Assembly: GCF_020510565.1 (NCBI RefSeq)
Contig: NZ_CP075189.1
Location: 1,844,501 to 1,908,500 of the forward strand
Source of the DNA: Ferribacterium limneticum
GTDB lineage: Bacteria > Pseudomonadota > Gammaproteobacteria > Burkholderiales > Rhodocyclaceae
Direction: 5' to 3'
Length of the DNA: 64,000 nt
In this document: positions 54,175-62,566 of the stretch, in pieces
Layout of the letters: each line of letters starts with the position of its first letter
How positions within the stretch are numbered: the first letter of the stretch is position 1
The notes under the pieces: model-generated
What the model was told of the DNA's origin: nothing
Databases searched by the model: none
The model's input: only the letters and a program-made list of their open reading frames with translations
Made by a program: the position numbers and the translations under genes

Positions 54175-54638
54175 GCGCCAACATGATCGAACACCGCGGC
54201 ATCGTCCAGAGTGTCGAGGCGGGCAAGGCCATCGTCGCCATGGAAACGGCTGGCTGTTCGTCCTGCGGGCAGGGCAGCAGTTGCGGCATCGGCAAAATGG
54301 CCAGCGGCCGTCCGGCTACCTTGCTGACCCTGCCGGTTTCCGGCGACATCAAGGCCGGCGACATGGTGATGATCGCGCTTCCGGCCAGTCGCCTGACTTT
54401 CTCGGCCTTGCTCGGCTATCTCTTCCCGGCCTTCGCCATGATTTTCGGCGCCTGGCTCGGTTCGCTGCTCGATGGCAGCGATGGCGCTACCGCCCTCGGC
54501 GCCATTGCCGGCTTTCTCGGCGCCCTGGCGGTGGCGCGCATCGCCATCGGCCTGGTGCCCGGCCTCATGCCGGCGCCACAACTCATTCCGGTTTCCAACC
54601 AATCCAACCCATTTCCCAAGGAGTATGACCATGACTGA
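54171..54638 (+). CDS. RseC/SoxR-reducing family membrane protein
   Basis: A 155-residue protein. The N-terminal RseC motif with Cys (AGCSSCGQGSSCGIGKMA) is followed by two membrane helices (LTFSALLGYLFPAFAMIFGAW, LGAIAGFLGALAVARIAIGL). RseC is part of the Rsx system related to Rnf, so a role in electron flow to Rnf or nitrogenase is likely in this context. Start overlaps the nifX stop (ATGA) and the end overlaps the next gene by 8 bases. Confidence 0.85.
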   Translation: MSANMIEHRGIVQSVEAGKAIVAMETAGCSSCGQGSSCGIGKMASGRPATLLTLPVSGDIKAGDMVMIALPASRLTFSALLGYLFPAFAMIFGAWLGSLLDGSDGATALGAIAGFLGALAVARIAIGLVPGLMPAPQLIPVSNQSNPFPKEYDHD

Positions 54639-55092
54639 AGCCATTGCTGCTGATCCCATCTTCGAAACCGATTTCGTCAAGGAGATGGCCCGCCAGATGC
54701 GCGCGCTCGATACCTACGGCACCTACGCCGGCTGGACGGTCGAAAAGATCCTCGATCCCTACATCCTGACCAAGGAACGCAAGGCCAACATCCCGATGAT
54801 CGGTGATCCGGACGACGAGACCATCTCGCGCGTCAAGGCCTTCTACAACGCCATCGCCGTGCTCATCGAAAAGGAATGCAAGCTGCTCGCCGTGCCGCTC
54901 GTGCACCTGACCCACGAAGGTTTCGGCCGCGCCATCATCACCGTCGGCAAGCTGGTTGCTGTCGAAAAGACCCTGCGTGACGTGCATCGCTTCGGCTTCC
55001 CGAGCCTGTCCAAGATGAAGGATGACGCCGACAAGATGCTCGGTATCGCGCTGGAACGTATCGGTCAGTATCCGAACGTCGCCGGGCTGTAA
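54631..55092 (+). CDS. NifX-associated protein (DUF269)
   Basis: A 153-residue protein of the DUF269 family, conserved downstream of nifX in most diazotrophs: FVKEMARQMRALDTYGTYAGW, VEKILDPYILTKERKANIPM, VKAFYNAIAVLIEKE. Function not established. Translated with the RseC-like gene through an 8-base overlap; AAGGAG precedes it. Confidence 0.93.
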   Translation: MTEAIAADPIFETDFVKEMARQMRALDTYGTYAGWTVEKILDPYILTKERKANIPMIGDPDDETISRVKAFYNAIAVLIEKECKLLAVPLVHLTHEGFGRAIITVGKLVAVEKTLRDVHRFGFPSLSKMKDDADKMLGIALERIGQYPNVAGL

Positions 55093-55106
55093 GGGCAGGG
55101 GGCAAC

Positions 55107-55325
55107 ATGACTGACGAAGAACTGGCCGCCCTCGACAAGGAAGTCAAGAAGCTCAAGCGGATTGCTTCCGAGTGGGCTTCGCAGATGCACGACCTCGTGG
55201 AAGACCGCCTGCCGGCGGGCTTTCACGAGATTCCCGCGCTTTCCCAATCCACCTACGATGCCTGCCAGGCGTGGGCCGATGCCAGTGCCCGACTCGCAGC
55301 AGCGCAGAAAGGACAACCAGCATGA
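55107..55325 (+). CDS. CCE_0567/DUF683 family protein
   Basis: A 72-residue helical protein: MTDEELAALDKEVKKLKRIASEWASQMHDLVEDRLP. It is of the DUF683 family always found beside DUF269 and fdxB in nif clusters; the family has been reported to form a metal-binding helical bundle. The stop overlaps the next start. Confidence 0.9.
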   Translation: MTDEELAALDKEVKKLKRIASEWASQMHDLVEDRLPAGFHEIPALSQSTYDACQAWADASARLAAAQKGQPA

Positions 55326-55591
55326 TCACCGGACTCACCAAGGGCGGCACCGAATGGACGCCGCAATTCGCCACCAGCCTCGATCAGGCCAAGTGCATCG
55401 GCTGCGGCCGCTGCTACAAGGTCTGCCCGCGCAATGTGCTCGATCTCGTTGAGCGAGAGCTGGATGACGACGATGATGACGAAGACGACAACATGATGGT
55501 CATGTCGCTGGCCAATCCGGCTGACTGCATCGGTTGTGGCTCCTGCGGACGTGTTTGTCCGAAGGACTGCTACACCTACGCACCGGCCTGA
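55322..55591 (+). CDS. fdxB: Nif-specific ferredoxin III (FdxB-type)
   Basis: An 89-residue 2[4Fe-4S] ferredoxin: CIGCGRCYKVCPRNVL and CIGCGSCGRVCPKDCY with an unusual acidic insert (DDDDDDEDD) between. FdxB-type ferredoxins occur in nifENX operons, probably as electron donors in cofactor synthesis. It overlaps the preceding gene by 4 bases. Confidence 0.93.
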   Translation: MITGLTKGGTEWTPQFATSLDQAKCIGCGRCYKVCPRNVLDLVERELDDDDDDEDDNMMVMSLANPADCIGCGSCGRVCPKDCYTYAPA

Positions 55592-55602
55592 AGCACAAAG
55601 CT

Positions 55603-55632
55603 CTGTCATTTCCGCGCCTGCGGGAATGGCAG
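55603..55632. repeat. Small hairpin repeat unit
   Basis: GTCATTTCCGCGCCTGCGGG followed by AATGGCAGAG; a single half-related copy of the 19649 inverted repeat family. It lies in the 71-base gap between fdxB and the next gene and could affect expression downstream. Confidence 0.5.
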
Positions 55633-55662
55633 AGATGTGCACACGCTCTCGATACCTCGACC

Positions 55663-56010
55663 ATGACAGCAAGCTTGCCCGATAACGCCACCGGCGAAGC
55701 CGTCTGCGCCGCCTTGCGTGCTCAGGTGGAAAAGCTCGGCCTGTCGATCGGTGACGAGCCGGTGTGGGCCGATGTCGTGTTCGAGGAAGAGACCGACCCG
55801 TATTCGCAGGAGGTCAGCGTGCTGGCCTATTGGCGCGGCAAGGCCCGTTTCGGCAAGGCGACCTTCTTTCCCGACGGCCGCATTTTTGCCGAGTACCAGG
55901 TGCTGCTGGCGCACCCTGCCAAAGCCGATTTCTACGTCGATACCGTTGAAATCTGGGGCCGACCGGAGAAATTTCGCGGCGATGCGGTCCTGGCGGAATA
56001 CGCGAAGTAG
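55663..56010 (+). CDS. Unknown protein of the nifENX operon
   Basis: A 115-residue soluble protein (MTASLPDNATGEAVCAALRA start; FGKATFFPDGRIFAEYQVLL; YVDTVEIWGRPEKFRGDAVL). No family recognised. Seems a mixed alpha-beta fold with no Cys cluster. It is in line with the nifENX operon genes, 71 bases after fdxB, and its last stop is 3 bases before the next gene start. No clear evidence of a role. Confidence 0.8.
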   Translation: MTASLPDNATGEAVCAALRAQVEKLGLSIGDEPVWADVVFEEETDPYSQEVSVLAYWRGKARFGKATFFPDGRIFAEYQVLLAHPAKADFYVDTVEIWGRPEKFRGDAVLAEYAK

Positions 56011-56013
56011 GCC

Positions 56014-56430
56014 ATGAGCGTTTCGCCCCGCTTATTGTTCATTCACAAGCATGGGACCAGCGGCCGTGTCCGCTTTCTCTGCCTGAGTTCAGGCGTTGTC
56101 GCCTTCAAGCCATTGCCGACATTGTCGGCGCTGCGCGATGAAGATTTTTCACCGACCGTCCAGTTTCATCCGACGGCGGTTGTTCGCGAAGCCGAGGTGC
56201 ACCTCGGGTTGGCCGAGGGTGCAGTCGAGCCGGTGGCTGATTTTCAGGCTTGGGTCGATACGCCGGAGGGCGATGTGCCCGTTCTGCTCGCCGCTTTTGC
56301 CAGCATTGACCCACCTTTCGCGGCGGCTGACCGGATCCATGGCCGTTTCATCGCAATTACCGAGTCGCGCCAGCTAAGCGAAGTCGAACGAAATCTGCTG
56401 CGCCGTGCGTACGAGCACGTCCTGGGATAA
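56014..56430 (+). CDS. Unknown protein of the nifENX operon
   Basis: A 138-residue soluble protein: LLFIHKHGTSGRVRFLCLSS, FSPTVQFHPTAVVREAEVHL, EPVADFQAWVDTPEGDVPVL. No family recognised. Its last 74 bases overlap the convergent acetyltransferase-like gene. It starts 3 bases after the preceding gene and is the probable last gene of the nifENX operon. Confidence 0.75.
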   Translation: MSVSPRLLFIHKHGTSGRVRFLCLSSGVVAFKPLPTLSALRDEDFSPTVQFHPTAVVREAEVHLGLAEGAVEPVADFQAWVDTPEGDVPVLLAAFASIDPPFAAADRIHGRFIAITESRQLSEVERNLLRRAYEHVLG

Positions 56431-56896
56431 TTTGTTCGGTGGCGTCGAGTAGGGCCTGGCGGTGCGCTTTCCGGTGCGCGGCGAGGCCGGCCGGGGTGTA
56501 GCCCTGAAGGACGACGCCGGGTGGCATGATGCTGCCGCCCCGCTGTTCGGCGGCGGCGAGGATCAGCGGCGTCGACAATCCCTTGCCACGATGTTCCGCT
56601 GAAATCCACAGGTAGGAGCCGGCATAGAAGCCGACGATGCGACCCACCCTGAAAAGCGCCGTGGTGAATCCTTCGCGGGCATGGCGGATGGTGTAGCCCG
56701 AGTTGCGTAGCGAGCTGCTCGGTAAATGCGTAGACCACGCCTGGGCGGCCAGCTTGGCCAGGATGTCTGCCGCTTCGTCATCGGTCACGCGCAGGGTGTC
56801 CGACGGCCGGTCGATGCCGGGGCCGGCGAAATCCAGGAAGCTTCTCTGCCAGGGGGCGGTCATGTTGTTGTAGGTCGTCGTTGATCTGAACACCAA
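56357..56896 (-). CDS. GNAT-like acetyltransferase
   Basis: A 179-residue protein. The acetyl-CoA-binding-like segment is LWISAEHRGKGLSTPLILAA, close to the Q/R-x2-G-x-G/A motif (HRGKGL). Overall similarity is weak. It is convergent with, and overlaps by 74 bases, the last nifENX gene. Substrate unknown. Another family is possible. Confidence 0.6.
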   Translation of the reverse strand: MVFRSTTTYNNMTAPWQRSFLDFAGPGIDRPSDTLRVTDDEAADILAKLAAQAWSTHLPSSSLRNSGYTIRHAREGFTTALFRVGRIVGFYAGSYLWISAEHRGKGLSTPLILAAAEQRGGSIMPPGVVLQGYTPAGLAAHRKAHRQALLDATEQIIPGRARTHGAADFVRLRLAGATR

Positions 56897-57075
56897 TTAG
56901 CACGGACCGTACCTGTCATCGTCCGGAAACGCTTCCAGGGCGGCCCTTGCCGGATGCTGGGCGCGGAGAATGCCGCAGCGCCTTGCTTTCGGCAAGTGAT
57001 GGAGCAGTGAAAACGGGTTTTGGTTCCCGGTTTTGCCACGCACCGTCGGCTTCGAGTGGGGTATCTGTCAGGGAT

Positions 57076-57091
57076 TGTAGTGAACCTGACA
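57076..57091. promoter_or_regulatory. NifA activator site of iscA-nifUS
   Basis: TGTAGTGAACCTGACA fits TGT-N10-ACA but not the extended palindrome. It is 69 bases before the -24 element. Confidence 0.6.
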
Positions 57092-57159
57092 AGGCGGTTT
57101 TGGCTTTCGGATTGAGCCAAGCCGCTGAAAATTAAGTGTTTATATTTTTATTTCTGTCG

Positions 57160-57175
57160 TGGCACGGCCCTTGCA
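57160..57175 (+). promoter_or_regulatory. Sigma-54 promoter of iscA-nifUS
   Basis: TGGCAC-GGCCC-TTGCA, exact consensus, 31 bases before the iscA start. Confidence 0.94.
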
Positions 57176-57206
57176 AGATCAGGTCATCTACTCTGGGAGA
57201 ATCGCC

Positions 57207-57530
57207 ATGATCAATCTGACCCCCGCTGCCATTAAGGCTGTTCAACGTTTTATCCGCGGTTCTGAAACACCTGTGCTCGGGCTGCGCCTGACCATTTCCG
57301 GTGGCGGTTGCTCCGGCCTGCAATACGGCATGAAGCTCGAAACCGAGAAGGCTGAAGACGACTGGGAACTGGAAGTCGAAGGCGTCAAGGTGCTGGTCGA
57401 TGCAATGACCATGCCGATGATCGACAACGTCACCGTCGATTTCGTCGATACGCTGACCCATACCGGTTTCAAGTTCGACAATCCCAACGCCAGCGCCCAG
57501 TGTTCCTGCGGCTCTTCGTTCTCGGTCTAA
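57207..57530 (+). CDS. Nif-type IscA A-type Fe-S carrier
   Basis: A 107-residue protein starting MINLTPAAIKAVQRFIRGS; the upstream in-frame ATG lies in the promoter. The three conserved Cys are in GGGCSGLQYG and AQCSCGSSF. It transfers clusters to nitrogenase proteins. First gene of the iscA-nifUS operon, 12 bases before nifU. Confidence 0.95.
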   Translation: MINLTPAAIKAVQRFIRGSETPVLGLRLTISGGGCSGLQYGMKLETEKAEDDWELEVEGVKVLVDAMTMPMIDNVTVDFVDTLTHTGFKFDNPNASAQCSCGSSFSV

Positions 57531-57542
57531 GGAGCAATAGTC

Positions 57543-58439
57543 ATGTGGGAATATTCAGACAAGGTTCGCGAACACTTCTTTAACCCGCGCAATTCCGGCC
57601 CGCTGGAAGAAGCGAACGGTATCGGTGACGTCGGTTCCATCCAGTGCGGCGACGCGCTGCGCCTGATGCTCAAGGTCGAGCCGGAAACCGAGGTCATTCT
57701 CGACGCGCATTTCCAGACCTTTGGTTGCGGCTCCGCCATCGCCTCGTCGTCGGCTTTGACCGAAATGGTCAAGGGCATGACGCTGGATCAGGCGCTCGAA
57801 GTCTCCAACCAGAACATCGCCGATTACCTCGACGGTCTGCCGCCGGAAAAGATGCACTGTTCGGTCATGGGCCGCGAAGCCCTGCAGGCCGCCATCGCCA
57901 ACTACCGTGGCGAAGAGTGGTCCGATGACCACGAGGAAGGCGCGCTGATCTGCAAGTGTTTCGCCATCGACGCCGTGATGATCGAGGACGTGGTCAAAGC
58001 TAACAACCTCAACACGGTCGAGGAAGTGACCTTCTACACCAAGGCCGGCGGCGGTTGTGCTGCTTGCCACGAAGGTATTGAAGAAATTCTGGCCAAGGTC
58101 ATGTCCGAGCGTGCCGGTCCGGGCGAAGTCTCGCCGCCGCCCGCTTGCCCGGCGACGCCGGAAGCGCCGAAGCCGCCGGCCAAGAAGCTGTCGATTGTCG
58201 AGAAGATTGCCAAGATCCAGGAAGTGCTCGAATCGGTTCGCCCGATGCTCCAGCGCGATCACGGCGATGTCGAACTGGCCGACGTCCAGGGCAAGAAGAT
58301 CTATGTGCACCTCAAGGGCGCCTGCTCCGGTTGCATGATGGAAGCAGCCACCCTCGGCGGCATCCAGCAGAAGATGATCGAAACACTGGGCGAGTTGGTC
58401 CAGGTGCTGCCGTCGTCGCACATGCCCGTAGAGGCCTGA
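57543..58439 (+). CDS. nifU: NifU Fe-S scaffold
   Basis: A 298-residue three-domain NifU. IscU-type N-terminal domain (residues 1-125; [34 protein letters not shown]); a central BFD-like [2Fe-2S] domain (about 130-185; [21 protein letters not shown]); and a C-terminal NifU domain (about 215-298; [15 protein letters not shown] with CxxC). It assembles Fe-S clusters with NifS for nitrogenase. Confidence 0.97.
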   Translation: MWEYSDKVREHFFNPRNSGPLEEANGIGDVGSIQCGDALRLMLKVEPETEVILDAHFQTFGCGSAIASSSALTEMVKGMTLDQALEVSNQNIADYLDGLPPEKMHCSVMGREALQAAIANYRGEEWSDDHEEGALICKCFAIDAVMIEDVVKANNLNTVEEVTFYTKAGGGCAACHEGIEEILAKVMSERAGPGEVSPPPACPATPEAPKPPAKKLSIVEKIAKIQEVLESVRPMLQRDHGDVELADVQGKKIYVHLKGACSGCMMEAATLGGIQQKMIETLGELVQVLPSSHMPVEA

Positions 58440-58444
58440 TCGAG

Positions 58445-58485
58445 ACTGCTACGGTCAACCGGAAAAAACGGCCAAATTCGAAATC
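58445..58485 (+). repeat. Dispersed repeat, copy I
   Basis: ACTGCTACGGTCAACCGG then AAAAAACGGCCAAATTCGAA: near-consensus, in the 81-base gap between nifU and nifS, pointing with transcription. Confidence 0.85.
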
Positions 58486-58520
58486 ATCCCAACCTCAACA
58501 GAGAACCCGAGGACTGCGCC

Positions 58521-59729
58521 ATGAAACCGATCTATCTGGACAACAACGCCACGACGCGGGTCGATCCCGCTGTGGTCGAAGCCATGCTGCCGTTCTTCAC
58601 GGAGCATTTCGGCAACGCCTCGTCGATTCACGCCTTTGGCAGTGAAGTCGGCAAGGCGCTGAAGAAGGCCCGCAGTCAGGTTCAGGCGCTGCTCGGCGCC
58701 GAGCATGACTCGGAAATCATCTTTACGTCGTGTGGCACCGAATCCGACTCGACCGCCATCCTCTCCGCCCTCAAGGCACAGCCGGAACGCAACACGGTGA
58801 TCACCACCAACGTCGAGCATCCGGCCATCCTGACGCTTTGCGACTGGCTCGAGAAGGAAGGCTACATTGTTCACAAGCTGAAAGTGGACAAGAAGGGCCG
58901 TATCGACCTGGACGAGTACCGTTCGCTGCTCCATGACCGCGTCGCCATCGTCTCGGCGATGTGGGCCAACAACGAGACAGGCACCATCTTCCCGGTCGTC
59001 GAGATGGCCGAAATGGCCGCTGCCAAGGGCATCATGTTCCACACCGATGCCGTGCAGGCTGTCGGCAAGATTCCCATCGATCTCAAGAACACCAAGATCG
59101 ACATGCTCTCTCTGTCCGGTCACAAATTGCACGCCCCGAAGGGCATCGGCGTACTTTACCTGCGTCGCGGCTGCCGCTTCCGTCCGCTGCTCCGTGGCGG
59201 TCATCAGGAACGCGGTCGTCGTGCTGGCACCGAGAACTCGGCGTCCATCGTCGGCCTCGGCATGGCCTGCGAACTGGCCATGCAGAAAATGGAATTCGAA
59301 AACACCGAAGTCCGCCGCCTGCGCGACAAGCTGGAGACGGGGCTGCTCAGCCAGATCACGCATTGCTTCCCGACCGGTGATGTATCCAATCGTCTGCCCA
59401 ACACCAGCAATATCGCCTTTGAATACATCGAGGGTGAAGGCATTCTGATGCTGCTCAACAAGGTTGGCATTGCCGGCAGCTCAGGCTCGGCCTGTACCTC
59501 CGGCTCGCTCGAACCATCGCACGTCATGCGCGCCATGGGCATCCCCTACACCGCCGCGCACGGCACGATCCGCTTCTCGCTGTCGGTCTACAACACCGAA
59601 GAAGAAATCGATCGCGTCATTGCCGCCGTGCCGCCCATCGTCGCCCAACTGCGCAAACTTTCGCCGTACTGGACCGACAAGGGCCCGGCCACCAACCCCG
59701 AAGCCGCCTTCGCCCCGACTTACGCCTGA
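58521..59729 (+). CDS. nifS: NifS cysteine desulfurase
   Basis: A 402-residue PLP enzyme. PLP region (THNNATTRVDPAV start; FHTDAVQAVGKIPIDL; SLSGHKLHAPKG with the PLP Lys) and the active-site Cys in GSSGSACTSGSLEPSHV. It supplies sulfur for NifU. Terminator follows 139 bases later. Confidence 0.97.
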   Translation: MKPIYLDNNATTRVDPAVVEAMLPFFTEHFGNASSIHAFGSEVGKALKKARSQVQALLGAEHDSEIIFTSCGTESDSTAILSALKAQPERNTVITTNVEHPAILTLCDWLEKEGYIVHKLKVDKKGRIDLDEYRSLLHDRVAIVSAMWANNETGTIFPVVEMAEMAAAKGIMFHTDAVQAVGKIPIDLKNTKIDMLSLSGHKLHAPKGIGVLYLRRGCRFRPLLRGGHQERGRRAGTENSASIVGLGMACELAMQKMEFENTEVRRLRDKLETGLLSQITHCFPTGDVSNRLPNTSNIAFEYIEGEGILMLLNKVGIAGSSGSACTSGSLEPSHVMRAMGIPYTAAHGTIRFSLSVYNTEEEIDRVIAAVPPIVAQLRKLSPYWTDKGPATNPEAAFAPTYA

Positions 59730-59739
59730 CGGCAGCTCC

Positions 59740-59840
59740 GGTCGTAGGCAGGGGATTGACGCGAAGACGAGCCGAGGGCAGTGCGATTCGCACGCCAAGG
59801 TGAAGTCGACAAAATCAGGCCCCTGCCTGCGGCTGGAGGA
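59740..59840 (+). ncRNA. Structured intergenic stretch after nifS (possible RNA)
   Basis: Outer stem GGCAGGGG/CCCCTGCC about 75 bases apart encloses smaller hairpins such as GTGCGATTCGCAC. No known riboswitch motif was recognised. It could be a 3' UTR element or processed small RNA, as it ends before the nifS terminator. Confidence 0.25.
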
Positions 59841-59867
59841 ACCTCTCTCTCTGCAGCAACCTCGGTT

Positions 59868-59900
59868 AGCCCCGGAAGAAATTCCGGGGCTCTTTTTTTC
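59868..59900 (+). terminator. Intrinsic terminator of iscA-nifUS
   Basis: AGCCCCGGAA GAAA TTCCGGGGCT stem followed by CTTTTTTT. Confidence 0.92.
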
Positions 59901-59945
59901 CATAGCTGCTCGTCTTGAACATAGTCAGCAACAGACGCTTTGATA

Positions 59946-59965
59946 TACTGTTCATATGAACAGTA
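59946..59965. promoter_or_regulatory. LexA operator of dinB
   Basis: TACTGTTCATATGAACAGTA, perfect palindrome with CTG-N10-CAG. It covers the dinB start codon and the -10 TATACT region. Confidence 0.9.
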
Positions 59966-61104
59966 TTCGCCGCATTGCCCATCTCGACATGGATGCCTTC
60001 TTCGCCTCGGTCGAGTTGCTTCGCTATCCCGAGTTGCGCGGGCAGGCCGTCGTGGTCGGTGGGCGGAGTGTTCATCAGCCGGTGGTGCAAGCCGACGGCT
60101 CGAGGCATTTTTCCCGTTTGCGTGAATATACGGGGCGAGGTGTGATTACCACCTCGACTTATGAGGCCAGGGCCTTGGGCGTGTTTTCCGGCATGGGGCT
60201 CATGAAGTCGGCGAAGCTGGCGCCGGAGGCCATTCTTCTGCCGGCCAATTTCGAGGCGTATCGCCACTATTCGCGCCTGTTCAAGGCGGCTGTCCGGGCA
60301 ATTGCGCCGCATGTCGAAGACCGTGGAATTGACGAAATCTACGTCGATCTGAGCGACATTCCGGAGGAAACCCGCGTCCTGGCTCAGCGCATCAAGGATG
60401 CGGTTTTCGCCGCAACCGGGTTGAGTTGTTCGATAGGCGTGACGCCTAACAAACTGCTCTCCAAAATTGCCTCGGACCTCGAGAAGCCGAATGGGCTGAC
60501 GATCTTGTCGATGGAGGATGTCCCGACACGGATCTGGCCGCTGGCGGCAAAAAAGGTGAATGGGATCGGGCCGAAAGCCAGCGAACGTCTTGAGCGCCAC
60601 GGTATTCGGACCATCGGCGAACTGGCGGCGACGCCGCCGGAGTTTCTGGTCAGCAAGTTTGGCCGGAGCACCGGGCTGTGGATGCATCGCATCGCGCATG
60701 GCATCGATGACCGGCCCGTGGTCACCGAGTCGGAGCCGAAGTCGATCAGTCGGGAAACGACTTTCGAGCGGGATCTGCACGCCAAAGCGGACAGGTCCGA
60801 ATTGTCCGAAGTGTTTACCTCGCTCTGCCTGCGCGTTGGTGATGACCTGGTGCGAAAAGGCTACGCCTGCCGGACGGTGGGTATCAAGATCCGATATTCG
60901 GATTTCAAGGCGGTTACCCGTGATGTGACCTTGCCGGTCGCTGTCAGCGACGGCGCTGCGATTCGGCAGGCGGCCGGCCTGTGCCTGAAGCGTGTGCCGC
61001 TCGATCAGCGTATCCGCCTGCTTGGTGTTCGCGCCGGTGGCTTGGTGGAGGCAGGGGGTGATGAAATCGCGCCGTCAGCGATTCAGGCGGAACTGCCTTT
61101 GTAG
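59956..61104 (+). CDS. dinB: DNA polymerase IV (Y-family)
   Basis: A 382-residue translesion polymerase. Catalytic motifs are HLDMDAFFASVE (residues 9-20) and RGIDEIYVDLSD (around 117), with the Y-family SCSIGVTPNKLLSKIAS segment and helix-hairpin-helix GIGPKASERLERHGIRTIGE. The likely start ATG is inside a LexA box and close to the predicted transcription start (TATACT at 59944), implying a leaderless or nearly leaderless mRNA. SOS-controlled. C-terminus ends AELPL, compatible with a beta-clamp contact. Confidence 0.94.
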   Translation: MNSIRRIAHLDMDAFFASVELLRYPELRGQAVVVGGRSVHQPVVQADGSRHFSRLREYTGRGVITTSTYEARALGVFSGMGLMKSAKLAPEAILLPANFEAYRHYSRLFKAAVRAIAPHVEDRGIDEIYVDLSDIPEETRVLAQRIKDAVFAATGLSCSIGVTPNKLLSKIASDLEKPNGLTILSMEDVPTRIWPLAAKKVNGIGPKASERLERHGIRTIGELAATPPEFLVSKFGRSTGLWMHRIAHGIDDRPVVTESEPKSISRETTFERDLHAKADRSELSEVFTSLCLRVGDDLVRKGYACRTVGIKIRYSDFKAVTRDVTLPVAVSDGAAIRQAAGLCLKRVPLDQRIRLLGVRAGGLVEAGGDEIAPSAIQAELPL

Positions 61105-61328
61105 GTTTTGCGATCGAATTGCCGGGAATGGGGCACTTAAGCGCTACATTTTGTTGTTACATCTATTTGTATTTGTATCGCCAATACTCGATGTTGACCT
61201 GCGGATGTCTGCCGCCAATGGGTTCTTGTATTTCGCACGCACCAAAAAATGATACGCAGGATGGGGTAGTATTTTGTGCGCTACATCCCCGCTAAACGAA
61301 TCAAACGCCTCCGACCCAGCCGATCGTT

Positions 61329-62276
61329 GTGAGCACCGCCATCCAGTCCCGTCTCGATGAATTCCGCCAGCAGCGTCGGGTTCAGGCCGGTTCGCTCATC
61401 ATCACCGTGTTCGGTGACGCCATCCTGCCGCGTGGCGGCCGGATCTGGCTGGGTAGCCTGATTCGTCTGCTCGAACCGCTGGAACTCAACGAACGCCTGA
61501 TTCGTACCTCGGTATTCCGGCTGGCCAAGGAAGAATGGCTACGCACGGAAACGATAGGCCGGCGTGCCGACTACGTGCTGACACCGTCCGGTCGGCGCCG
61601 TTTCGAGGAAGCATCGCGGCACATTTACGCCTCGCACGCGCCGCTCTGGGATCGCCGCTGGCGCCTGATTCTGGTCGTCGGCGACTTGGCGCCCAAGGTC
61701 CGTGAGCAGGTTCGCCGCGCCTTGTTCTGGCAGGGTTTCGGTGTTCTGGGTGGCGATTGTTTTGTACACCCGAGCGCCGAGCTGTCCAGCGTGCTCGATG
61801 CCCTTATCGCCGAAGGTTTGTCATCTGCCTTGGGCGCCTTGCTGCCCCTGTTTGCCGCCGATTCCCGCTCGGCGCTATCGGCCAGCGATGCCGATCTGGT
61901 CTGCCGTGCCTGGGATCTCGGGGCGCTGGCTGAAGCTTATAGCGGGTTCGTGGCGGTTTACCAGCCGATTCTCGACGAGTTGCGGCGCGATCATCTGGCC
62001 AATGTCAGTGAGCAGGATGCCTTCCTCGTCCGCATCCTGCTCATCCATGACTATCGACGCCTCCTGCTGCGCGATCCGGAATTGCCGGAAGTCCTGCTGC
62101 CCGGCGACTGGCCGGGCCAGCACGCCCGCTCGCTGTGCAAGGAACTATACAAGCGGCTGGAGCTCCTTTCCTGTCGCCATCTCGACAAGATGCTGTGCCT
62201 GTCCGACGGCAGCTTTCCCGGCGAGGACGCGATGCTGCCCGAGCGTTTCTCTCAGTTCGACCCGCTGACGGCCTGA
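61329..62276 (+). CDS. paaX: PaaX-family transcriptional repressor
   Basis: A 315-residue protein of the PaaX family, starting at a GTG (VSTAIQSRL, read as Met). Conserved segments are AGSLIITVFGDAILPRGGRIWLGSLIRLL, LIRTSVFRLAKEEWLRTE, GRRADYVLTPSGRRRFEEA, RLILVVGDLAPKVREQVRRAL and FLVRILLIHDYRRLLLRDPELPEVLLP. PaaX represses phenylacetate degradation genes until phenylacetyl-CoA binds. The paa genes are not in the window, apart from an enoyl-CoA hydratase remnant at the right end. About 220 non-coding bases precede it. Confidence 0.93.
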   Translation: MSTAIQSRLDEFRQQRRVQAGSLIITVFGDAILPRGGRIWLGSLIRLLEPLELNERLIRTSVFRLAKEEWLRTETIGRRADYVLTPSGRRRFEEASRHIYASHAPLWDRRWRLILVVGDLAPKVREQVRRALFWQGFGVLGGDCFVHPSAELSSVLDALIAEGLSSALGALLPLFAADSRSALSASDADLVCRAWDLGALAEAYSGFVAVYQPILDELRRDHLANVSEQDAFLVRILLIHDYRRLLLRDPELPEVLLPGDWPGQHARSLCKELYKRLELLSCRHLDKMLCLSDGSFPGEDAMLPERFSQFDPLTA

Positions 62277-62295
62277 TTGGCCACCCCGGAATTTT

Positions 62296-62553
62296 TTAGC
62301 CGCCGCTGAGCGCCTGGACGATGAGCAGTTCGCCGTCCGCAGGCAGCGGCGTGGCCAGATCGAACACCATCTCGCGCCGGTAAAACAGGCGGATGTGCCG
62401 CCGGATGCGCCCCTGCTCGTCGACCATGCGAAAGCGGATGCCGGGAAACTGCCGCTCAAGATCGTCGAGCACCTCGCCGACTGTCTCGCCCCCGGCTTCG
62501 ACCCAGGGCTGCGTAGTGTAGGAGTGCAGGGCGCTCGGAATCAGTACGCGCAT
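62296..62553 (-). CDS. MoaD/ThiS-family sulfur-carrier protein
   Basis: An 85-residue ubiquitin-like protein starting MRVLIPSALHSYTTQ. It ends in GG (VQALSGG), the site of thiocarboxylation. Segments GETVGEVLDDLERQFPGIRF and RRHIRLFYRREMVF fit the family. It may serve in molybdopterin, thiamin or another sulfur-transfer pathway; none of those genes is adjacent. It is downstream of the beta-propeller-like gene, 13 bases away, and probably co-transcribed. Confidence 0.85.
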   Translation of the reverse strand: MRVLIPSALHSYTTQPWVEAGGETVGEVLDDLERQFPGIRFRMVDEQGRIRRHIRLFYRREMVFDLATPLPADGELLIVQALSGG

Positions 62554-62566
62554 TGTGTCTGGCGGC

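Noticed and set aside
59740..59840. Known riboswitch (cobalamin, TPP or c-di-GMP type) downstream of nifS.
   Set aside because: Stems are present but none of the conserved riboswitch core sequences could be recognised.
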